Part shown: piece after piece, positions 25,301 through 37,300 of the stretch
Layout: each line of letters begins with the position of its first letter
Position numbering within the stretch: the stretch's first letter is position 1
NCBI RefSeq assembly: GCF_024166365.1
Contig: NC_064842.1
Coordinates: 12,185,001-12,249,000, forward strand
DNA from: Elephas maximus indicus
Taxonomy: Eukaryota; Chordata; Mammalia; Proboscidea; Elephantidae
DNA: 64,000 bases
Direction: 5' to 3'
Made by a program: the position numbers and the translations under genes
The notes under the pieces: generated by a model
Seen by the model: the letters and a program-made list of their open reading frames with translations, nothing else
What the model was told of the DNA's origin: nothing
Database searches by the model: none

Positions 25301-28300
25301 CACCTGGATCAAATAAACCCTAGCAAGCACCCATCTAAGATGCATCAATTGGTCTCAACCCACCTAGATCAAAGGAGAATGAAGAATACCAAGGACACAA
25401 GGTGATTACGAGCCCAAGAGACAGAAAGGGCCACATGAACCAGCAAATACATCATCCTGAGACCAGAAGACCTAGATGGTGCCCGGCTACCACCGATGAC
25501 TGCCCGAACAGGGAACATAACAGAGAATCCCTGATGGAGCTGGAGAACAGTGGGATGCAGACCCCAAATTCTCACAAGACCAGACCTAATGGTCTGACTG
25601 AGACTGGAAGGACCCTGGTAGTCATGGCCCCCAGACCTTCTGCTGGCCCAGGACAGGAACCATTCTGGAAGCCAACTCTTCAGACGGAGAATGGACCGGA
25701 CAATGGGTTGGAGAGGGATGCTGGTGAGGAGTGAGCTTCTTGGATCAGGTGGACACTTGAGACTATGTTGGCGTCTCCTGCCTGGAGGGGAAATGAGAGG
25801 GTGGAGGGGGTTAGAACCTGGCGAAAAGGACACGAAAGGAGAGAGTGGAGGGAGAGAGCAGGCTGTCTCATCAGGGGAAGAGTAATTGGGAGTGTGTAGC
25901 AAGGTGTATATGGGTTTTTGTGTGAGAGACTGACTTGATTTGTAAACTTTCACTTAAAGCACAATAAAAAGTATTTAAAAAAAAAAAGAAAGCAGCACCG
26001 GGAGCAGAGCATGTCCTTTGGACCTCAGGTTCCTGCACTGAAATACTCCCAGGCGAAGGGAAGAACAATGGCAAGGACCTTCCTCCAGAGCCGACAGAAA
26101 AAGCCTTCCCTTGGAGCTGGCGACTGAATTTGGACTTCTAGCCTACCGGACTGTGAGAGAATAAAATTTCCACCTGTGGTATTTCTGTTACAGCAGCACT
26201 AGGTGACTAAGATACTACGTTACATACACACAATGGAGTACTGTACAACGATAAAGAACAACGACAAATCTGCAAAGCATCTCACAACATGGATGAATCT
26301 GGAGGGCGTTACGCTGAGTAAAATAAGTCAATCACAAAAGGACAAATATTGTATGAGACTGAGACAGATAGGGTTAACTGTGCTGGTGAAACAAAAGAGC
26401 TGTTAAAAGGTTGCCATCTAAAAGCTGGGTCAACAAGAACCACATCCTGTCAACAAGAGATAAGGCTCAAACAACCAGTGAATTACTATCTCCTTCTTGG
26501 TGTCCCTTCCCCCTTTACAGGCTCCCACATGCGCAGAAGAAAGCGTGACCACTGTTTAACCTTCCTTGGCCCTTCAAAGATGGTGATGCAGTGCCAAAGA
26601 TCAGGGCGCTTGTGCTATATCCCATAATAAGTGATGCCAAGGGCTGCCGAGAGGACTCCATCTTGACTATTAGTGGGTTCCATCTTGGATTCCAGATGCG
26701 CAGGCAACCTAATTAACATGCACCGCCATTCTGAGAAGTGCCCGCCCCTTGAAAGAAGCCCACTAAATATTCACTATTGTCTCCACCAAACCCATATAAG
26801 CCCTAGCCCTGCTTCCCTTTTCAAGTCAGTCTTTTGGAGAGGCTTAGATCCCCGCTGATTCCTTTTTCTTGAGTCAAGCAAAATAAAACTTGCTGAAGAT
26901 AAAGCTTGTCTTTCGTGTGTATTCTCACTCAGGAAAAGACAAGGACCCTTTGTGTCAGGTTGCCAGCTGGTAACAAGACCACTACTATAACTTACACACA
27001 AAAAGAAATAGTCTTTGATGGTTACGAGGGAGGGGAGGAGGACAAATGGAAAAACATTAAATAGATAATAGATAAGTGGTAACTTTGGTGAAGGGTAAGG
27101 CAGTACACAATACTGGGGAAGCCAGCAAAATTTATCCAAGGCAAGGTCACGGAAGCTCCACAGACACATCCAAACTCCCTGAGGGGCCGAATTACTGGGC
27201 TAAGGGCTGTGGGGATCATGGTCTCAGAGAACATCTAGCTCAACTGGCATAACATAGTTTATAAAGAAAATGTTCTACATTCTACTCTGGTGAGTAACAT
27301 CTGGTGTCTTAAAAGACTGTGATTGGCCATCTAGGATACTCCACTGGTCTCAACCCTTTGGGAGCAAGAAAGAGTGAAGAAAACTAAAGATACAATGGAA
27401 AGATTAGTCCAAAGGACTAATGGACCACATCTACCATGGCCTTCACCAGACTGAGCCCAGTACAACTAGATGGTGCCCAGCTACCACCACTGACTGCTCT
27501 GACAGGGTCCCAGACAGAGCTGGAGAAAAATACAGAACAAAATTCTAACCCAAAAGGAAAGACCAGGCTTGCTGGCCTGACAGAGACTAAAACCCTGAGA
27601 GTAGGAGCCCTGGACACTGTTTCCGCTCAGTAATGAAGTCACTCCTGAGGTTCACCCTTCAGCCAAAGATTGAACAGGCCCATAAAACAAAACAAAACCA
27701 GAGGAGCACACCAGCCCTAGGGGAAGGACTAGAAGGCACGAGGGGACAGGAAAGCTGGTAATAGGGAACCCAAGGTTGAGAAGGGAGTGTTGACATGTCG
27801 TGGGGTTGTTAACCAGTGTCATAAAACAATATGTGTACTGTTTAATGAGAAACTAGTTTGTTCTGTAAACCTTCACCTAAAGCACAATTAAAAAAAAATG
27901 TTCTACATTTGAGTTTGGTGAGTAGCATCTGGGGTCTTAAAAGACTTTGGGCAACCATCTAAGATACTCCACTGGCCTTACCCCTTCCACTAGCCTCACC
28001 CCTTTGGGAGCAAGGGAGAATGAAGAAAACAAAAGACACAAGGGAAAGATTAGTCTGAAGGACTAATGGACCACACTTACCACAGCCTCCACCACACTGA
28101 GACCAGTACAACTAGATGGTGCCAGGGTACCATCACTGACTGCTCTGGCAAGGATCACAATAGAGGGTCCTGGACACAGCTGGAGAAACGCAGAATAAAA
28201 TTCTAACTCACAAAAAAAGATCAGACTCACTGGCCTGACACAAACTGGAGAAACCCCTTTTAGCTCAGTAATGAAGTCACTCCTGAGGTTCACACTTCAG

Positions 28301-31300
28301 CCAAAGATTAGACAGGCCCATAAAACAAAATGAGACTAAAGGGGCACACCAGCCCAGAGGCAAGGGCTAGAAGGCAAGGGGGGGACAGGAAAATTGGTAA
28401 TAGGGAACCCAAGGTTGAGAAGGGGAGAGTGTTGACATATCACGAGGTTGTTAATCAATGTCGTAAAACAACATATGTACCAACTATTTAATGCAAAGCT
28501 AGTTTGTCCTGTAAACCATCTAAAATACAATAACAACAACAACAAAAAAAGGTTAAACAGAGTTACCATATGACCCAGCAATTTCACTGCTAGGTATATA
28601 CCCAAGAGATATGAAAACATATGTCAATTTTAAAAATAAAAAACCTGAAGATCTCCAACAAAGTATTTTCCTACAGAAGAGGGCCTCCAGTCACTGAGTG
28701 TGTCAAATGCAATAACCTGTACATGAAGGTTCACAGCAGCATTATTCATAACACCCAAAAGGCAGAAACAACCCAAATGTCCATCAACTGATGAACGGAT
28801 CAATAAAATGAGGTATAACCATACAGTGGAATATTATTTGGCCCTAAAAAGTGAAGTACTAATACATGCTACAGCACGCACAACCTTGAATATATGCTAA
28901 GTGAGATAAGCCAGTCACACAAGACCTCAACACTATACGATTCCATTTGTATGAAACGCCCTGAATAGACAAATCTACAGAGACAGTAAGTAGATTAGTG
29001 ATTGCCTAGGGCTAAGAGGTTTGGTGGGGTGGCAGAAATCGAGAGAAACTGTTAAAGGTTTCCTTTTGGGGGTTGATAAAAAGGTTCTAAATTTGATTAT
29101 GATGATGGTTGCACAACTCTGGGAATAGGCTAAAAAAACACTGAGTTATACACTTGAAATGGGTGAACCATATGGTATGTGATTATATCTCAATAAAGCA
29201 CTCACTAAAAAAAAAAAAAAAATGAGATACCACTACACCCAACAAATGGGCTAATATGAAAAATCTGGGAATAACTAGTGTTGAGGAGAATATAGACAAG
29301 AAAAGTCTCCCTGGACTACTTCAGGGAGAGCTTAGCACATTGTCTACCAAGACTGCGGACACCCCTGCTCTAGAACTCGGCACTCCTAGAACACGTTTAT
29401 GTGCACCAGTACACATGCCCATGAATGTCAAAGCGGCATTATTTTTAACAGCCCAAAACTATTAAAAACTTAAAAAGCCATCAGTAATAGAAAGAATAAA
29501 TAATTGTGTGAATATCATACAAAAAAAAAATTCTACAGTAATAAAAATGAACAAGCTAGAGCTACATTCAACAATACGGATAGATCGTAAAAGCAATGTT
29601 CATTAAACAAAAGACGCAAGGCCCAAAAGCATACAGGCAGTATGAATTCAAACATAACTTCAGAAACAGGCAAAACTAACTTACACTGTTTAAGGATGCA
29701 CACACGAGTCGCAAAGAAAAGCCAGTGAGTGATTACTATAATGACCAGGACAGCGGTTTTCTCGGGGGCATTCTGAATAAGGAGACTGCACAAATGCCTT
29801 ACAAGATTGTCATGATGAAGACAGCATTTCAGGAGTGTCTTGGGAGAGACCATGGACAAGAAAAGGGAAGGGAATTGAGATTAGTAGAGTCTACATGTCC
29901 AGAGACTACATGCCTTCAGCTAAGAAAATACTGCTCGTCACAAACAGGGTGATAAACACCTGGACCGAGATTTGGATGGGGATGTGAAGACAGACAGTAG
30001 TTAATCCTCTACTTTTTTTATGTAATTACAGAAAAACCATATAAGAGAAGAAATGTGCAGAGAACCACACAGCTCCAACAAATGTAAATCTGTCGGGAGG
30101 AGAAGGTGACGTCACCCCTGAAGGTGTGAGAAAGGGAACCTGGTCCCAGAAGTAAGGACACCTGTTCAATTCCTGTGGTGGGTAAACCAAGGAAACTGTC
30201 TGCTATGATCTTTGTATGAAAGAAAAGGACTTTATCTTGCCATGCTCTTTAAACATACTGTCTTGAGAAACAACATCATAAAACAAACACCATTCTAAAC
30301 ACATGGAAATATTTATTACCTGCAGTAACACCTGTTGAAGAGAATTTGTAGCTTTTCATGAATTCAGGTTTTAAAAAATAAAATGTCATGAACTTAATTT
30401 ATGAACCATCTAAAAAACGGAAAGGCTTTTTGATGTGTCAGAAATATTATAAAAGATGATCAAGAAGTTTATGTTAATAGAACTGTCAATTCTCTGTCAT
30501 ATCTGAGTAAGGTAGGTTTGGAAGCAGAGGGGATTTACCACGTTACTTCTTAAAATTCCTTCTGCCCCTATGATTCAGTCTCATCACCCTAAGAAAAAGC
30601 TCACTCACTGTCACTCACCAAGCTTAGACAACTCCATCTTCTTCTTAGACCAGGTATAATACTGCAAAAGCCCTTTATAGGCCTGAACAAGGTTGATTAA
30701 TATATCCTGGGAAGACGACTTTTCACCGTATCTCCATGTCTCTGCCTGGCTTAGACTTCTGTTTGCATCCTCGAGCATCCCGTGATGTAGGAGGTACAAC
30801 GCATGTTGTAAAGAGATCTGCAACAACAATAGTACAGACAACCATTAGCCAAAAAGCTCTCACTGTCCACTGAATGGTTAACAGACAACACATGCTGGGC
30901 TAAGACCTTGGTAGGATACAAATGACGTAACAACATGGTCTCTGTGATCAAAGTTTTTATGTAGCCTGGAAGGAAACACAAACATGAAACAATTAAAATG
31001 ATGTAAATAAGAACTAAATTATATAAACATACAAACAGGAGACAGTGTGACAGAGTGACTGACACAGATAAACAAAGAGAAGGTATTTTCAGTCAGAGAA
31101 CAAGGAGGGCAAGTGGAAACCAAGAATTAAATGATCAACGCTACGTTCCTTCAGCTTCTTTTACTTGCTCAGGTGTCTTCCATCTTTCTGCCTAGGCTTT
31201 TTACAGTATTACCTACCGTTATCAGTGAAACGAGCAACTAAAAAAAATTACACTCCAAATGTAAATTCGTAAAGCCCACTCTCACCTTTAAGTAATTCAT

Positions 31301-34300
31301 GACACCAATGTTTTTCATCCGGTCAGCAAAGGTACTGAAAGTCTCCACATTGCTCTTGGGATGATAATAGAGAATCTCACTTCCAAGCCTCCATATAATC
31401 TGTCAAAGCAGAAATCACCACCAAAATGTAAAATCTTCGCCTTAACCAACTTCTAAGAAAGCTATTTTTAAATTTCTTTTTCTGGTTATAATATTTAAAA
31501 TCCTATCATTTATTTTCCTAGATATCACTATTAACACTTTACTGTGCTTTACCCAGTGAAGCTATTATGATAAAATCATTTCACTTGATTAATATTAAAA
31601 TACAGGTAGTCTCCAATTTACGACCTATTTGAGTTACATCAAACTGCACTTACAAACAACTTTTTTTTTTTTTTCTACTTCTGTTAGTAATATGGAAACC
31701 CTGGTGGCATAGTGGTTAAGTGCTATGACTGCTAACCAAGAGGTTAGCAGTTCGAATCTGCCAGGGGCTCCTTGGAAACTCTATGGTGCAGTTCTACTCT
31801 GTCCTATAGGGTCGCTATGAGTCAGAATCAACTCAACAGCAGTGGGTTTGGTTAGTAATATGTCCTGCATACAATTTTGTAGCACGTAATTCGCTGATGT
31901 TATCATTCTCAGGTGTTCACTCGCGGATGTTCAATGTTATGATTTACCATTCAAAAAGTGCCGACTATACCGCCATATAGCAGACTATGGCAATAATAAT
32001 GAAAACTTAAAAAAAAATTGAGGTATTCAACTTATGTCAGAACCAACCTACAATGGAGCTGTTGGAACAGAACACTGTCATAAGTTGGGGACTACGTGTA
32101 CTCAAAAAACCAAAACCAAACCTATTGGTGTTAAGTCAATTCTGACTCATAGCTACCCTATAGTACAGAGTAGAGCGGTACCATAAAGTTTTCTAGGAGC
32201 GCCTGGTGGATTCGAGCTAGCGACCTTTCCGTTAGCAGCCGCAGCTCTTAACCACTATGCCACCAGTACTAGATAACTATAATTAATCAACTGCCATCAA
32301 GTCAACCCTGATTCATGGCAAATCCGTGTGTGTCAGAGTAGAACTGTGCTCCACAGGGTTTTCAATGGCTGATTTTTGGGAAGCAAATCACTAGGCCTTT
32401 CTTCTGAGGTGCCTCTGGGTTGACTCAAGCCTCCAAACTTTTGCTTAGCAGTCAAGTACTCAACAGTCTGCACAACCCAGGGACACCAGGTCACTGTAAC
32501 ACTATGGTTTTTAAATAAGTAGTTTAACGAAGGTAGGTGATTAGGCTACATATTGAAGATTTTTTTTAATTTTCATTACAAGGAAGAATATAAAGGTGAG
32601 AAAACCTGTATTATGGTAAGATTAGCTCTTCACTGTTCTTGGCCTCATCTTTATTATCTGCAAAATGAGGACAATGAGCTAGATCTTTTCTTAAATCCCT
32701 TCAAGCTCTATAATTCGTCAATAAATTATATCTATATTTATAGAACTCTAACTTCAGAATTTTAATCAACAATGGATAAATTTTAATAAAAAAAAAATTT
32801 TCTCCCCAGGTCACCAGAACTTTGGGTGACAGAGCTGGAGCTCTTCTTTTTCATGGGAGTGAATCTCTGTTTTTCCCTTACCACAGTTTAAACCATTCCA
32901 ATATCAACTTCAGAGTAGATTTAAGAGCTGAATTGCAAAAAGTTATTAAATCATTTCTATAAGCACACATACTGTTTATCTGGTGTAACTGTAACACTCA
33001 TGTTCCCAACTGAAGAAGATCAATCCTGATTTTGTTTGTAGACTACCAAATTGTAGCATTTGGGAGCTTACAGAAAACCTGGAGCTCATCTATCACATTT
33101 CTCAAACCTAGCTGGCCGCTCGTTAAAAATAAACATTCTAATGATTCAGATTCTGATTCTGTAAGACTAGGGTGAAGCACAGGAATCTGTATTTTCAACA
33201 AAAAGCCCAGATGATTCAAACACACACAAACAATTGTCTGGAAATCACTGATTCAATTCTTCTATTTTACAAAACAAATTCGGGACAAAAAGAGCCTGTA
33301 ACGTGTTCAATGTTTAAAAGCTATAGGTAACCTTAGTCCGAAAACTTTTCAATCAATGGTGAAATTGTTTTCTTGGCTCTAGTAGATATCTAACTGATGC
33401 TACACTTACTACGTTGTTGTTATTGTTGTTAGGTGCCATCGAATCGGTTCTGACTCATAGCGACCCTATGCACACTACAACACTTCCCAGCCCTGCACTA
33501 TCCTTACAATCGTTGTTATGCTTGAGCTCATTGTTACAGCCACTGTGTCAATCCACCTCGTTGAGGGTCTTCCTCTTTTCCACCGACCATGTCCTTTGCC
33601 AAGCACAATGTCCTTCTACAGGGACTGATCCCTCCTGATAACATGTCCAAAGTACATAAGACACAGTCTTGCCATCCTTGCTTCTAAGGAGCATTCTGGT
33701 TGTACTTCTTCCAAGACAGATTTGTTCACTCTTTTGGCAGTCCATGGTATATTCAATATTCTTCCCCAACACCACAATTCAAAGGCATCAATTCTTCCGT
33801 CTTCCTGATTCACTGTCCAGCTTCCACGTGCATATGATGCGACTGCAAATACCATGGCTTGGGTGAGGCGCAGCTTAGTCTTCAAGGCACAACTCACAAT
33901 GAGAAGAAATAGCTGCAAACATCCTTTAATAATCAGGACTGGGAATGTACAAAGTATGAATCTAGGAAATTTGGAAATCATCAAAAAGTGAAACGGAACA
34001 CATAAACATCGATATCCTAGGCATTAGTGAGCTGAAATGGACTGGTATCAGCCATTCTGAATCGGGCAATCTGTACAGTCTACTATGCTGGGAATGACAA
34101 CTTGAAGAGGAACAGTGTTGCATTCATCATCAAAAAGAACATTTCAGGATCCATCCTGAAGTACAACGCTGTCAGTGATAGGATAATATCCACACAGCTA
34201 CAAGGAAGGCCAGTTAATACGACTATTATTCAAATTTAGGCACCAACTACTAAGGCCAAAGATGAAGAAATAGAAGATTTTTATCAGGTGCTGCAGTCTG

Positions 34301-37300
34301 AAATTGATCGAACACGCAATCAGGATGCATTGATAATTACTGGTGACTGGAATGCGAAAAGTAGAAAACAAAGAAGGATCAGTAGTTGGAAAACATGGCC
34401 TTGGTGGTAGAAACAACACTGGAGATGAAATGATAGAATTTTCCAAGACCAACGACTTCTTCATTACAAATATCTTCTTTCACCAACATAAACGGCGACT
34501 ATACACATAGGCATTAAACTGACTACATCTGTGGAAAGAGACGATGGAAAAGCTCAGTATCATCTGTCAGAACAAGGCCAGGGGCCGACTGTGGAACAGA
34601 CCATCAATTGCTCATATGCAAGTTCAAGCAGAAACTGAAGAAAATCATGGCAAGTCCACGAGAACCAAAATATGACCTTGAATATATCCCACCTCAATTT
34701 AGAGACCATCTGAAGAATAGATTTGATGTACTGAACACTAGTGACCGAAGACCAGATGAGCTGTAGAATGACATCAAGGACATCATACATGAAGAAAGCG
34801 AAAGGTCATTGAAAAGACAGGGAAGAAAAAAAGACCAAGATGGATGTCGGAGGAGAGTCTGAAACTTGCTCTCGAATGTCGAGCAGCTAAAGCAAATGCA
34901 AGAAAGGATGAAGTAAAAGAACTGAAGATTTCAAAGGGCGGCTCGAGAAGACAAAGTATTTTAATGACATGTGCAAAGAGCTGGAGATGGAAAACCAAAA
35001 GGGAAGAACACACTCGGCGTTTCTCAAGCTGAAAAACAGTTACTGTATTAATTAAAAAAAAGAAAAAAAAAAAAACAAACCCGTTGCCCTCAAGTTGACT
35101 CCAACTCACAGGAATCCTAATGGACAGGGCAGAACTGCCCCGTACAGTTTCCAAGGAGTGCCTGGTGGATTCGAACTGCTGACCTTTTGGTGAGCTGCTG
35201 AGCTCTTAACCACTGCACTGCCAGGCTTCCCCTGTATTAACAGAAGCTATTTAAGATATTCATGTGTACTGTGTGTGTGAACTGTCTTTGCTGAACAGCT
35301 TTAACAGTATATGGGAGATGGTGCTCTAGAGGCCTGGGATATACCAAATTCCTGCCCTTGTGCAATATACATTCTATCGTGAAGACAGAATCAACAATCA
35401 AGAAACATAAATTATGTAATAGCTCAGAAAGCGACAAATGTTGTGGAAAAAATAACGCAGCAAGGGGCCTGAAAAGTAAAGAGGTAGGGAGGATCAGGAA
35501 GAATGGTTAGGGGGTCAGGAGTGTCAGTTAGTCAATGGGAGCGGGCAGCACAGAATTACAATTTGAAATAGAAGAGTCATGGTAGGTCTCGTTAAGGAGG
35601 GGACTTGAAGGAGGCAGCCAGAGTGGCAGCCGAAGAAAGGCCTTTCCAAATAAAGAAAAGATGGGGGAAAAGCAATCAGGCAAGAATATGCCTGGCCTGT
35701 TCAGGTAACAAGGCCAGTGAGGCTGAAGCACAATAAAGAAAGGGAGAAAGAGAAGTCAGAGAGGTCAAAAGGCGGAAGGGAGTGATCAGGTCATGTTGGA
35801 ACTTACCGACGATTATAAGGACTTTGGGTTTTACTCTGGGTGAAATGGGAAACTATTAGTGTTTTCAGCGGAGGTGTGACATGATCTGACTTACGTTTTG
35901 AAAAGATCACTCTGCAACATTAGTCATTAGGGAAATGCAAATCAAAGCCACAATGAGATATTACTTCATGCCCACTGGATGACTAAACTCAGACAGACTA
36001 TAAGTACTGGGAATGATGTGAAAAGATTGGAACCCTCACTCACTGCTGGTGGGAATTTAAAATGGTGCAGCCACTTAGGAAAAGAGCCTGGAAGTTGCTC
36101 AAAAGGTTACAGAGTTATCATAAGACAGAGCAATCCCACTCCTAGGTACACACCGAGAGAAATGAATGCATACATCCATACAAAAACTTGTCCATGACTC
36201 CTAGCAGCATTATTCATTATATCCAAAAAGTGGAAACAATGCAAAAGTCCATCAATTGATGAATGGATAAATAAAACGCGGTATAGGCATACAATGGAAT
36301 ATTATTCAGTCGTAAAAAGGAATAAAGTACTGATGCACGCTACAACATGCACGAATCTTGAAAACACTATGCTAAGTGAAAGAAGCCAGTCATAAAATAC
36401 CATATATCAAATGGTTCCATTTGTATGAAGTGTCCAGAATATGCAAATCTAGAGACAGAAAAGAGATCAGCGATTGCCAGGGGCTGAGTATGGCGAGTGA
36501 GGAGTAACTGCTAAAGGGTGCAAGGATTCTTTTTAGAGGAATGAAAATGTTCTAAATTGATTGTAGTGATGGTTACACAACCCTGTGAATAAACTAAAAA
36601 CAAAACAGTGAACTGACATCTTAATGGGTGAGCTGTATGTTACGGGAATTATATCTCAAATAAAGCTGATTAAAAACAGTGGGGGATCACTCTGATTGTT
36701 GTGCTGAAAATAGACAGGGGTGGGGAAGAGGGAAAGCAGTCATCCAGGTGAGGTGACAGTGGCTGGGAACAAGGTACAGCAAAGGAGGGGGTGAGAAGTA
36801 CTTAGATTACAGTATTTTGAAGGTACAGCTAACAGGATTTTCTGATGGTTTGGTTAGGGAGTATGGGAGAGAAAAGGATGACTCCAGAATTTTCAGCCCT
36901 AGCAACTACATAAAGAAAAAATAAAGTAACCACCTGAAGTAAGGAAGATCGGGCTTAAGGGAGAAGACCAGAAGTTCCATTTCAGACACAGTATTTTTAT
37001 TTTTTTTTTATAATATATTAGTTAGGATAATACGATCATTAAATATCCAAGTGGTGATGTGGGGTGTAGACAGCTGGATACAGGAATCTGGAAATAAACA
37101 GTGAAGTCAGGGCCAGAGATATAGGACTGAGACTCACGAGCAATAGATATTTAAGGTGATGAAACTGAATGAGATAATCAAGTGAGTAAACATCAGGAAG
37201 AGGACAAAGGATTGAGCCCTGGGGCACTCCCAAGCCAAAAGGCCAGGGAGAAGAGCAGCAACCAGAAAAGAGGACTGAAGAATAGTCAGTGAAGTAGGAG

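Larger units (their letters stand above)
23640..26214 (+). mobile_element. ERVL-MaLR-type solo LTR split by an L1
   Basis: The LTR parts are 23640-23914 and 25986-26214. The element begins TGTCCTGGACGG and ends GTGACTAAGATA, flanked by 5-bp duplications CTATG (23635-23639) and CTACG (26215-26219). It is the same family as the copies at 2235, 39803 and 62421. No internal retroviral genes are present. Confidence 0.82.
19591..28548 (+). mobile_element. Afrotherian L1 3' part, host of several nested insertions
   Basis: The L1 segments are 19591-20102, 23326-23639, 26215-26359 and 26976-28548. They are collinear in L1 and together form ORF2 C-terminal coding sequence and 3' UTR. A target duplication of about 13 bp (AAGATTAAACAGAG / AAGGTTAAACAGAG) brackets the whole block at about 19577-19590 and 28549-28562. 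Inserted in it are an RTE, an LTR that itself holds a younger L1, and a solo LTR. The tail near 28525 carries AAC repeats. Confidence 0.85.

Noticed and set aside
25369-25953. 194-residue minus-strand frame (and 46798-47187 plus strand)
   Set aside because: Both are antisense to the same L1 3' UTR region; appearance in two L1 copies reflects the repeat, not a gene.
26360-26975. Possible provirus around the ERV1-type LTR
   Set aside because: No gag, pol or env sequence and no second LTR; L1 sequence continues on both sides of a 4-bp duplication, so it is a solo LTR.
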